A DNA stretch of 64,000 nt. Origin: Ruminococcaceae bacterium R-25. GTDB taxonomy: Bacteria; Bacillota; Clostridia; Saccharofermentanales; Saccharofermentanaceae. The stretch is taken from contig QGFZ01000001.1 in NCBI GenBank assembly GCA_003149065.1, positions 620,001 to 684,000 on the forward strand, written 5' to 3'. This document shows, one piece after another, positions 56,752 through 64,000 of the stretch (positions within the stretch are counted from its first letter, which is position 1; each line of letters opens with the position of its first letter). Made by a program: the position numbers and the translations under genes. The notes beneath the pieces are model-generated. The model was not told the origin of the DNA. It worked only from the letters and a program-made list of their open reading frames with translations, and ran no database searches.

Positions 56752-58017
56752 ATGAAGAGTACAGTTTATGATTGCATCATTGTAGGAGGAGGCGCATCGG
56801 GCCTTTATTGTGCCGCGCAGCTCGCCAGGACCGCATTTTATTCAGGCAAGAAGATCCTGATAATCGAAGGCGGAAGCAGAGTAGGAAATAAGCTCGCGCT
56901 TACAGGAAGCGGCAGGTGCAACCTCACAAATACAGCGATAGAGATCGACAAGTATAATACCGACGATCAGGTTAAACTCGAATCCTGCCTTAACAGATAC
57001 GGTGAGACCGATACGAGTTATTTCTACGAAAACGTACTTGGTGTCGTACTTGAGCAAAAGGGTACACTGGTCTATCCTGCAACCCTTAAGAGTTCTACGG
57101 TTGTTGACAGCTTAAGGTTCTATCTGGAAGACAACAATGTTCAGACTGTATTAAAAGAGCACGTTGTAAAGATCACAAAGATCGACAATATCTTTAACGT
57201 TAATACCGACGCTGATAAGGAATACATTACCAGAAATCTCGTTATCGCAACGGGCGGAATAACTTATCCGAATACCGGTTCTACGGGCGATGTCTTAAAG
57301 CTTGTTGAATCAATCACTGATAAGACATGCTTTGTTCCTTTCATGCCTGCGCTTACTACGCTCTCAGCCGATATGCCCGGCATTAAGGGTATGGCTGGAA
57401 TCAGGTGCAGGGGCGATGTTAAGATCGTTGATTCCAATGGCAATATCAAGGCCCAGTCAGAAGGAGAGATCCTGTTCACTAAAGAAGGCGGAATCTCAGG
57501 AATCTGCGTAATGGACGTATCTGACAGCGTTGTAAGACTTTTCGAAAACGGTGATAAGGATGTTAAGGCAGTCCTAAATCTCACAGGCAAGTCGGGCGGC
57601 GAGATCTTGCAGATGATCTACATCAGAAGAGAGATGTATCCTCACAGAAACTGCTCTGATGCACTGTCCGGAATGCTCCTTAGAAACGTTACCGACTTCG
57701 TTATGAAGAAGATGGGCCTTAAGGCTGACAAGATGACCTTAAGGGAATTAGATGACGCCAAGCTTATAGAGCTGACAAACCTCTTATGTGCTTTCCCGAT
57801 CCCTATCACAGGCTACGGCGGAGCTGATAAAGCACAGGTTGCATCAGGCGGATTTAAACTCTCCAAGTTAGATGACAACATGCAGGTCAAGTACTGTAAC
57901 GGCCTTTATATAATCGGCGAGGCTGTTAACGTCAACGGTATCTGCGGCGGTTATAATTTGCAGTGGGCATGGACCTCTGCAGCTCTTGCAGCGGAAGGAA
58001 TATCTCAAAATGTTTGA
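56752..58017 (+). CDS. HI0933-family FAD-dependent oxidoreductase
   Basis: A 421-residue flavoprotein. The Rossmann motif is CIIVGGGASGLYCAAQLART at residues 6-25, the GRCNLTN sequence typical of HI0933/YhiN proteins is in LALTGSGRCNLTNTAI near 53, and LVIATGGITYPNTGSTGD lies near 167. The C-terminus carries the second FAD segment NGLYIIGEAVNVNGICGGYN near 388. Function in this family is not settled; some members reduce or bind unknown substrates. It overlaps the following flavoprotein gene by 8 bp. Confidence 0.88.
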   Translation: MKSTVYDCIIVGGGASGLYCAAQLARTAFYSGKKILIIEGGSRVGNKLALTGSGRCNLTNTAIEIDKYNTDDQVKLESCLNRYGETDTSYFYENVLGVVLEQKGTLVYPATLKSSTVVDSLRFYLEDNNVQTVLKEHVVKITKIDNIFNVNTDADKEYITRNLVIATGGITYPNTGSTGDVLKLVESITDKTCFVPFMPALTTLSADMPGIKGMAGIRCRGDVKIVDSNGNIKAQSEGEILFTKEGGISGICVMDVSDSVVRLFENGDKDVKAVLNLTGKSGGEILQMIYIRREMYPHRNCSDALSGMLLRNVTDFVMKKMGLKADKMTLRELDDAKLIELTNLLCAFPIPITGYGGADKAQVASGGFKLSKLDDNMQVKYCNGLYIIGEAVNVNGICGGYNLQWAWTSAALAAEGISQNV

Positions 58018-59647
58018 GATTAGAGTTATTCCGAAAGTAACTTCTGATAAACCCACAAATAAGAAGCCTGATTCTCTCCTCATAATCGAACAAATAAAGA
58101 AGTCAGGCAATAAAGCCATGCGCATGGGATTAAAAGAACTGGAAGACGGTTCCAAAGTCCTTGATATCTCTAAAAAATTCGTTGATGCCAGACACGGCAA
58201 AGTAGTGATCAATTATAGATTTGATTTCATCTCTCAAGACGAAAAAGAGGCTTCGGAAAAAGAAGCTGAATCTGTAGCAATCCCTTACGAAGACTCATTT
58301 GAAGATGTTAGTTCCTTTAAGCGTCCCATAGTTGTAGGAACAGGTCCTGCAGGTCTTTATTCAGCGTTGATCTTAGCTAAATACGGCTTAAGGCCAATCG
58401 TTTTAGAGCGCGGATCTGAAATGAGTCAGAGAATCGCAGATACTGAAGCGTTTAAGAACGGCAACGGCAGGATAAAGCCCAATTCGAATATACAGTTCGG
58501 AGAGGGAGGAGCAGGTACATTTTCTGACGGAAAGCTCTATTCCGGCATCAGTTCAGGCCTTAAAGATTTTGTCTTAAGATCCATGATCGCTCACGGAGCG
58601 CCTCATGATATCTTATACGACGCGCACCCTCATATCGGTACGGACAGATTAAGAAAAGTCGTAACTAGCGTTAGGGAAGAGATAATAAAACTTGGCGGTG
58701 AAGTCAGATTTAATACAACTTTTTTAGGCTATAAAGCTGAGAATGGTGCCCTCAAAAACATTACTGTTTCCGATGAAATAGGAACTTATGAGATCCCTTG
58801 TGACCGTTTGATCCTGGCTATCGGTCATTCCAGCAGAGACACTTTCAGGGCATTGAACCGTTTAGGTTTGGAGATGCAGTCAAAGCCATTTTCTGTCGGT
58901 GTCAGGATCGAGCATTTGAAGAAAGATATAGATCTTGCCCAGTACGGCTTTGATTCCGATAATTCAGCCGACATCACACCTGCTATCTATAAACTTTCCT
59001 GTGATACCAAGACCGGCAGAAAGCTTTATACATTCTGCATGTGTCCGGGCGGTGAAGTTGTTGCTGCACAGTCTGATGACAAGAGCGTCTGCACAAACGG
59101 TATGAGCTTAAGAGCCAGAAATAATACAAATTCCAACAGTGCAATCCTGGTTCCTGTTGACTCTAATGACTACGGCGACGGAATTCTTGACGGCATTAAG
59201 TTCCAGGAAGATCTCGAGCATAAGGCATTTATTGCCGGCGGAAGCACAGGAAAAGCTCCTTCAGTAAGATACGGCGACCTTATACAGAATAAGAAAACCA
59301 CGGAATTCGGTAAGGTTAAACCTTCTTTCATGCCCGGCATAACCAATGCGGATCTTAAAGAAGTTTTCCCTGATGAGATCCTGGAGACGATTAAGGACGG
59401 AGTTGAGAAGATGGGTAAGAGGATCAAGGGCTTTGACGATCCCGACAGTGTTCTTACAGCGGTTGAAGCCAGAAGTTCATCTCCCGTCAGGATAGTAAGA
59501 GATCCTGAGACACTCCAGAGCATCACGGTTAAAGGCATTTTCCCGTGCGGTGAAGGTGCAGGATATGCGGGAGGAATCATGTCTTCAGCGATCGACGGTA
59601 TAAAATGCGCCAATAAACTTGCCGTTTCTTTGCTCGATAACTTATAA
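58010..59647 (+). CDS. FAD-dependent dehydrogenase (COG2509-type)
   Basis: A 545-residue flavoprotein. An N-terminal ~100-residue domain of unknown role (beginning MFEIRVIPKVTSDKPTNK) precedes the Rossmann motif VVGTGPAGLYSALILAKYG near residue 107. Further motifs are PNSNIQFGEGGAGTFSDGKL near 160, GGEVVAAQSDD near 345 and GIFPCGEGAGYAGGIMSSA near 512. Relatives are annotated only as FAD-dependent dehydrogenases. ATG 58010 follows GGAAGGAA and overlaps the previous stop by 8 bp; a TTG eight codons earlier is less likely. It ends the operon that starts with the Gld-like ABC genes. Confidence 0.85.
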   Translation: MFEIRVIPKVTSDKPTNKKPDSLLIIEQIKKSGNKAMRMGLKELEDGSKVLDISKKFVDARHGKVVINYRFDFISQDEKEASEKEAESVAIPYEDSFEDVSSFKRPIVVGTGPAGLYSALILAKYGLRPIVLERGSEMSQRIADTEAFKNGNGRIKPNSNIQFGEGGAGTFSDGKLYSGISSGLKDFVLRSMIAHGAPHDILYDAHPHIGTDRLRKVVTSVREEIIKLGGEVRFNTTFLGYKAENGALKNITVSDEIGTYEIPCDRLILAIGHSSRDTFRALNRLGLEMQSKPFSVGVRIEHLKKDIDLAQYGFDSDNSADITPAIYKLSCDTKTGRKLYTFCMCPGGEVVAAQSDDKSVCTNGMSLRARNNTNSNSAILVPVDSNDYGDGILDGIKFQEDLEHKAFIAGGSTGKAPSVRYGDLIQNKKTTEFGKVKPSFMPGITNADLKEVFPDEILETIKDGVEKMGKRIKGFDDPDSVLTAVEARSSSPVRIVRDPETLQSITVKGIFPCGEGAGYAGGIMSSAIDGIKCANKLAVSLLDNL

Positions 59648-59719
59648 TCGCCATATTTTCGATAATTAGAGTTATTATATCGGTAAGATAGAAAGAACAT
59701 GTTTTAAGGAGGATAAGAT

Positions 59720-60004
59720 ATGAACAGTGAGAAGAATACAGCCGTTGTAACGGTTTTGGGTAAGGACAGAGTCGGTATCATTGCTGATGTTTCCCGTCTT
59801 TTAGCTGATTACGGCATCAATATCAATGATATTTCACAGACTATCCTTGATGATATCTTCACAATGGTCATGATGGTCGACCTCAAAGATCTTGTAATCG
59901 AAGAATCCGATATTTCAGATAAGCTCACAGAACTGGGCAAGAAGCTCGGCGTACAGATCACTATCCAGCACACCGGACTTTTCAATGCTATGCACACTAT
60001 CTGA
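59720..60004 (+). CDS. ACT-domain protein (UPF0237 family)
   Basis: A 94-residue protein made of a single ACT domain (NTAVVTVLGKDRVGIIADVS near residue 5, then DYGININDISQTIL), a fold that binds small ligands such as amino acids. The family occurs next to the PFL (UPF0210) gene in many Firmicutes and archaea, as here, with a 24-bp gap. It probably regulates or assists that partner. AAGGAGGATAA lies before the ATG. It is a close relative of GcvR-like regulators, but the ligand is unknown. Confidence 0.9.
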   Translation: MNSEKNTAVVTVLGKDRVGIIADVSRLLADYGININDISQTILDDIFTMVMMVDLKDLVIEESDISDKLTELGKKLGVQITIQHTGLFNAMHTI

Positions 60005-60028
60005 TCTTCCTTATTTTGCGAGGCGTTT

Positions 60029-61387
60029 ATGATTAACGAACATGAAATAATCGAGACAATGCAGATGTTCAACAGCCAGCATCTGGATATCCGTACTATC
60101 ACTATGGGTATCTCTCTTATGGACTGCGCTGCTCCCACGGTAGAAGAATCCTGCAACAGGATCTATGACAAGATCTGTAAATATGCAGGAAAGCTCGTTG
60201 AGACAGGCGAACTTATCAGCAAGAAATATGGTATTCCGATCATACACAAGAGAATTTCCGTAACTCCTATATCTATTGTTGCTGCAGCTTGCGGCGCTTC
60301 TGATTACACACCTTTTGCACAGGTTCTTGATAAAGCTGCCAGAACATGCGGCGTTAACTTCATTGGCGGTTTTTCAGCTCTCGTACAGAAGGGCTATACA
60401 AATTCCGATAAGGTATTGATAAATTCAATTCCTGAAGCATTAGCTTCTACTGAATTCGTATGCTCGAGCATCAATCTGGCTTCCACAAGGACCGGTATCA
60501 ACATGGATGCCGTAAGGAATATGGGTGTCATAATCAAAAAGACTGCTGAAGCTACAAAAGATAAGGGCGCTTTAGGATGCGCAAAGCTCGTTGTTTTCGC
60601 AAACGCACCTGAAGATAACCCGTTCATGGCAGGAGCTTTTTTAGGACCCGGTGAACCTGAATGCGTTATCAATGTTGGTATTTCTGGCCCCGGTGTTGTT
60701 AAGCACGCATTAGAAGGCGTTAAGGGTAAGGACTTGGGCGTCGTTGCAGAGACGATCAAGAAAGCTGCATTTAAGATTACAAGAGTAGGTGAGCTCGTTG
60801 CAAGAGAAGCATCTGAAAGACTTAAGGTTCCTTTCGGAATTATCGACTTGTCGTTGGCACCTACACCGGCTGTCGGCGACTCTGTTGCAAGACTTTTGGA
60901 AGAATTCGGACTTGAGACATGCGGCACATGGGGCACGACTGCAGCGCTTGCAATGCTTAATGACGCTGTTAAGAAGGGCGGAATCATGGCATCTTCTTAT
61001 GTCGGTGGCCTTTCCGGTGCGTTCATTCCTGTATCAGAAGACGAGGGCATGATCGCTGCTGCAAGATCCGGTTCTTTAAAGCTCGAAAAGCTTGAAGCAA
61101 TGACATGTGTTTGCTCAGTCGGCTTAGACATGATCGCTATTCCCGGTGATACTTCTGCAGAAACTATCTCCGGAATCATCGCTGACGAGATGGCGCTCGG
61201 TACATTTAACAACAAGACTACAGCCGTAAGACTCATTCCTGTACCAGGTAAAACGGTAGGTGACAGCGTTGAATTCGGCGGACTTCTCGGTACTGCGCCG
61301 ATCATGGACGTTAATAGAGCTTCATGTGCTGATTTCATTCACAGAGGCGGAAGGATCCCTGCGCCGATCCATTCAATGCGTAACTGA
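60029..61387 (+). CDS. PFL family protein (UPF0210)
   Basis: A 452-residue protein recognised by [20 protein letters not shown] near residue 11, [12 protein letters not shown] near 79 and [19 protein letters not shown] near 271. The family is named from a remote likeness to pyruvate formate-lyase but its reaction is not known; the usual glycyl-radical motif is not seen. It follows the ACT-domain gene, as in many genomes, and GAGGCG precedes ATG 60029. A TGATAATC gap of five bases separates it from the next gene. Confidence 0.88.
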   Translation: MINEHEIIETMQMFNSQHLDIRTITMGISLMDCAAPTVEESCNRIYDKICKYAGKLVETGELISKKYGIPIIHKRISVTPISIVAAACGASDYTPFAQVLDKAARTCGVNFIGGFSALVQKGYTNSDKVLINSIPEALASTEFVCSSINLASTRTGINMDAVRNMGVIIKKTAEATKDKGALGCAKLVVFANAPEDNPFMAGAFLGPGEPECVINVGISGPGVVKHALEGVKGKDLGVVAETIKKAAFKITRVGELVAREASERLKVPFGIIDLSLAPTPAVGDSVARLLEEFGLETCGTWGTTAALAMLNDAVKKGGIMASSYVGGLSGAFIPVSEDEGMIAAARSGSLKLEKLEAMTCVCSVGLDMIAIPGDTSAETISGIIADEMALGTFNNKTTAVRLIPVPGKTVGDSVEFGGLLGTAPIMDVNRASCADFIHRGGRIPAPIHSMRN

Positions 61388-61392
61388 TAATC

Positions 61393-62142
61393 ATGAAGAA
61401 GGAGAAACCGACAGTTCAGAACCAGATTCCGGCAGATGAAGCCGTGGAAACTGTTTCAGAAGCCGGCAAGAAGTCAAAAGCCAAGCGCTTTTGGGAATAT
61501 GTTACTGACTATAAACGCTCGACGGTAGCTTTGACGCTGCCGTCTGCTATTTTCGATATTTCCTATTCCGGTTTTCTCCTTGCGATGTCGATCGTGTTCT
61601 TCTCGTATTGGCTCTTCATGATGTCTTTTTATACTTTCCTGCTTTTCTGGATAAGGATCCTTGTCCTATACAGAGCGGGAAGAGGAGCCGTCTTTAAGGG
61701 CAAGCGCTTTTCAGAGAGAAGAAACTACAGAAAATTTTGCTGGAACCTCATATTCCTTGATGCGATCATTGCATTCAATATGTTCGTGATAGTTAAGTTT
61801 AATGTGCTTCACAACTATTCCGGGTTCCTGATATATATTTTCGGAGCTTATGTTTTTTATAAGGTTACTCTGGCAGTTATCAACCTTTTTAAGGCTCATA
61901 AATCCAAGTCTCTTACTGCTTTGTCATTAAGAAAGATCGGTATCACCGATGCGATGGTCTCAACACTTGCGTTGGAGTGGGCTTTGTCTCACAGGGAATT
62001 CGGTGATTTCTCATTTTTCCTGGCAAAGTTCGAAAAATATATCGGCATAGCAGTAGTTGCGGCCATTTTCCTGATGGGATTTGGCGGACTTATTACCTGT
62101 GCCAGGTTAAAAGCAAAAGAAAAGAAAGAAGGAAAAGTTTAA
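61393..62142 (+). CDS. Polytopic membrane protein of unknown function
   Basis: A 249-residue protein. The N-terminal ~35 residues are charged and likely cytosolic (KSKAKRFWEYVTDYKRS). Five to six hydrophobic helices follow, including ALTLPSAIFDISYSGFLLAM and YTFLLFWIRILVLYRAG. No family is recognised. Its ATG follows the PFL stop by five bases, and its stop abuts the ATG of the amylase gene with no gap, so it is translated with both neighbours. Confidence 0.7.
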   Translation: MKKEKPTVQNQIPADEAVETVSEAGKKSKAKRFWEYVTDYKRSTVALTLPSAIFDISYSGFLLAMSIVFFSYWLFMMSFYTFLLFWIRILVLYRAGRGAVFKGKRFSERRNYRKFCWNLIFLDAIIAFNMFVIVKFNVLHNYSGFLIYIFGAYVFYKVTLAVINLFKAHKSKSLTALSLRKIGITDAMVSTLALEWALSHREFGDFSFFLAKFEKYIGIAVVAAIFLMGFGGLITCARLKAKEKKEGKV

Positions 62143-63453
62143 ATGTGGTACGAAGAATCAGTGTTCTATCAGATCTATCCTCTGGGTTTCTGCGGAGCGC
62201 CTTTCGAAAATGACGGTATATTGGAAAACAGGATCCTTAAAGTTATCGACTGGATCCCTCATATGAAAAAGCTCGGCATCAATGCCATCTATTTTTCGCC
62301 CGTATTCGAATCCGATACTCACGGTTATAACACCAGAGATTACGGCCTGATCGACAAAAGACTCGGTACCAACGACGATTTTAAAAAGGTGGTTGATGCT
62401 CTTCATAAAGAAGGGATCAGGGTTGTTTTAGACGGCGTCTTTAACCATGTAGGCAGAGGCTTCTGGGCTTTTAAAGATGTCCAGGAAAAGCGCTGGGATT
62501 CACCTTTCAAAGACTGGTTTCATATCTCATTTGAAGGCAATTCCAATTATAATGACGGATTCTGGTATGAAGGCTGGGAAGGTAATTATGACCTCGTAAA
62601 GCTTAACCTCAGAAACCCTGCTGTAATCGACCATATCCTTGATAAGGTAAACTACTGGATCGACTTTTTCGACATTGACGGATTAAGACTTGATGTCGCA
62701 TATTGCTTAGATCACGAGTTCTTAAGAAGACTTCGTGAATTCACAGATTCCAAGAAGAACGATTTCTTCCTTTTGGGAGAAGTCCTTCACGGCGAATACG
62801 GCAGGATGCTTAACGACATGCATCTTCATTCTCTTACAAACTATCAGTGCTATAAGGGAATCTATTCATCTTTCAATTCAGCCAACATGTTCGAGATAAT
62901 GCATTCTCTCATGAGGCTATTCGGACCTGAGGACTGGACAGTCTGCAGGGGAGCGCATTTGTTATCTTTTGCAGATAATCACGATGTAACAAGAATTGCT
63001 TCGATCTTAAGCGATGAGAGAAATCTCCCGCTTGTATATACACTTGTATACACAATGCCCGGAATACCTTGTGTTTACTATGGTTCAGAGTGGGGAACAA
63101 AGGCCAGGAAAGAAGAGGGCGATCCAGCGCTCAGAGCTTGTTTTGAAAAGCCTGAATGGAATTCTCTTACGGATCACATAGCTAAACTTTCCGAGATCAA
63201 GAAAGACTCCAGAGCCTTAAATTACGGTGGCCTCCGCATTGTTGTGCTCACAAATAAGCAGTGCATTTTCGAGAGGAACTCCGGTGACCAGAGAGTTATG
63301 GTTGCGATCAATATGGACGATAACCCGTATACAGCTCATTTCGATGCAGGCTGCGGCCAGGCAAAAGAACTGATCTCAGGCACGATCCACGATTTCGGCG
63401 GCGGCTCTACATTGCAGCCTAAATCATCCGAGATCTGGCTCATGGAAAGATAA
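62143..63453 (+). CDS. Alpha-amylase family (GH13) glycosidase
   Basis: A 436-residue cytosolic enzyme without a signal peptide. It starts EESVFYQIYPLGFCGAPF like cyclomaltodextrinases and neopullulanases but lacks their N-terminal domain. GH13 motifs are DGVFNHVG near residue 99, nucleophile Asp in DGLRLDVAYCLDHEF near 185, acid/base Glu in FLLGEVLHGEYG near 208 and DNHDVTRI near 280. A short C-terminal beta domain ends the protein. It probably cleaves maltodextrins after import. ATG abuts the previous stop, so expression depends on that operon. Confidence 0.9.
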   Translation: MWYEESVFYQIYPLGFCGAPFENDGILENRILKVIDWIPHMKKLGINAIYFSPVFESDTHGYNTRDYGLIDKRLGTNDDFKKVVDALHKEGIRVVLDGVFNHVGRGFWAFKDVQEKRWDSPFKDWFHISFEGNSNYNDGFWYEGWEGNYDLVKLNLRNPAVIDHILDKVNYWIDFFDIDGLRLDVAYCLDHEFLRRLREFTDSKKNDFFLLGEVLHGEYGRMLNDMHLHSLTNYQCYKGIYSSFNSANMFEIMHSLMRLFGPEDWTVCRGAHLLSFADNHDVTRIASILSDERNLPLVYTLVYTMPGIPCVYYGSEWGTKARKEEGDPALRACFEKPEWNSLTDHIAKLSEIKKDSRALNYGGLRIVVLTNKQCIFERNSGDQRVMVAINMDDNPYTAHFDAGCGQAKELISGTIHDFGGGSTLQPKSSEIWLMER

Positions 63454-63535
63454 GTTCACTGCAACATTTTTGGTTTATTAACTGTATTTAAGGCAAATGC
63501 TAAGGATAACTATGTCCTTTTACGGAGGTCATTTC

Positions 63536-64000
63536 ATGAAAAAGACAGTTTTGTTATTGACTGCGGCTATTGTTATCGGAGCTTTGCTTTCATCCTGCAG
63601 TATCTTTCCGCCTGATGAGACCACGGGTGCGTCACCATATAACGATTCTGTTGCATCTGAGATATCTCGTGTATTGGCTTCATCTGACGGTCCTTCTTAT
63701 ACGGCGATGCCGATAGATTTCAATCCCAAGGATTACGGCCGCATCATTCCCAATATGGTTTCATACAAAGAAGATATGTGGGAAAAAGAAAAGGACTCAT
63801 TCCTTTATTCGTTTACAACGCTTGACGGCGAGATCATCTGCGGACCTCTTTTTGATTATGTTTCATACAGCGAAAATGCAGGCGCTTATATTGTCAGAAG
63901 AACCGAAAACGGTGTAAGCAAATATGGTTTCTTATCTAATAACGGTGCTGTTTTCACAGGTCTTATTTTTGACGGCGCAGCCGAAGCGCAGAATATTGAT
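63536..64000 (+). CDS. Lipoprotein, 5' part (cut by window end)
   Basis: An open frame of 155 codons that runs off the window. The N-terminus is a type II signal peptide: MKKTVLLLTAAIVIGA followed by the lipobox LLSSC, with Cys near residue 20. The mature part begins with an Asp/Ser-rich segment and then shows a pattern resembling WG-type repeats (LDGEIICGPLFDYVSY, RRTENGVSKYGFLSNNG, VFTGLIFD). ACGGAGGTC lies just before ATG 63536. It is probably surface-exposed; the function is unknown. Confidence 0.75.
   Translation, partial: MKKTVLLLTAAIVIGALLSSCSIFPPDETTGASPYNDSVASEISRVLASSDGPSYTAMPIDFNPKDYGRIIPNMVSYKEDMWEKEKDSFLYSFTTLDGEIICGPLFDYVSYSENAGAYIVRRTENGVSKYGFLSNNGAVFTGLIFDGAAEAQNID

Overview
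This 64-kb window looks like ordinary chromosomal DNA from a Gram-positive, low-to-moderate GC anaerobe of the class Clostridia, possibly a gut or rumen fibre-degrader. The clues are strong purine-rich GGAGG ribosome-binding sites, a groESL operon under a CIRCE operator, TrmFO instead of a bacterial-type gid-less arrangement, a TrpB2-type synthase, the ACT/PFL (UPF0210) pair, a giant BadF/HgdC-type activase, a DUF624 membrane protein, and a circularly permuted GH3 glucosidase of the kind known from Ruminococcus and Butyrivibrio. No phage, transposase, plasmid, CRISPR array, rRNA or tRNA gene was seen. Genes are tightly packed, with many 1-8 bp overlaps, so most of the window falls into a few long operons.

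Layout. 1-734 (minus): partial PHP histidinol-phosphatase. 806-12663 (plus): M18 aminopeptidase, cardiolipin synthase, MTA/SAH deaminase-type amidohydrolase, an asymmetric heterodimeric ABC exporter, murD, leuA, uppP. 12762-22819 (plus): unknown protein, 1476-aa activase, polA, coaE, small membrane protein, SanA/DUF218 protein, HdeD-like DUF308 protein, ended by a bidirectional terminator shared with ychF (minus). 24215-32907 (plus): comM-dprA, then topA-trmFO-DUF624-PP2C-PP2C-like. 32897-37488 (minus): queA-tgt-GH3 glucosidase. 37632-41144 (plus): epimerase, TrpB2, P/Q-rich membrane protein. 41137-43511 (minus): histidine kinase and OmpR-type regulator. 43681-47997 (plus): galE-LCP, then groES-groEL. 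47998-48677: a 680-bp gene-free stretch rich in repeats and hairpins. 48678-50073: membrane protein and acyl-ACP thioesterase. 50163-59647 (plus): GldA/F/G-like ABC system with a DUF4340 protein, a beta-propeller-like protein, a CYTH protein and two FAD oxidoreductases. 59720-63453 (plus): ACT-PFL pair, membrane protein and a GH13 amylase. 63536-end: start of a lipoprotein gene.

How it fits together. The main themes are envelope building (cls, murD, uppP, galE, LCP ligase, two-component system), DNA metabolism and natural transformation (polA, topA, comM, dprA), tRNA modification (queA, tgt, trmFO) and sugar use (GH3, GH13). The most unusual material is non-coding. There is a helically phased TTTGTCGG array between ychF and comM. 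Downstream of groEL come, in order, a GC-rich palindrome, a terminator, a 25-bp direct repeat, two same-geometry 20-12-20 tandem hairpins and a 114-nt imperfect hairpin. Among proteins, the candidates for a closer look are the PP2C phosphatase paired with a degenerate PP2C-like protein, the permuted GH3 enzyme placed in the queuosine operon, and the Gld-like secretion or gliding-type ABC cluster in a Gram-positive setting.
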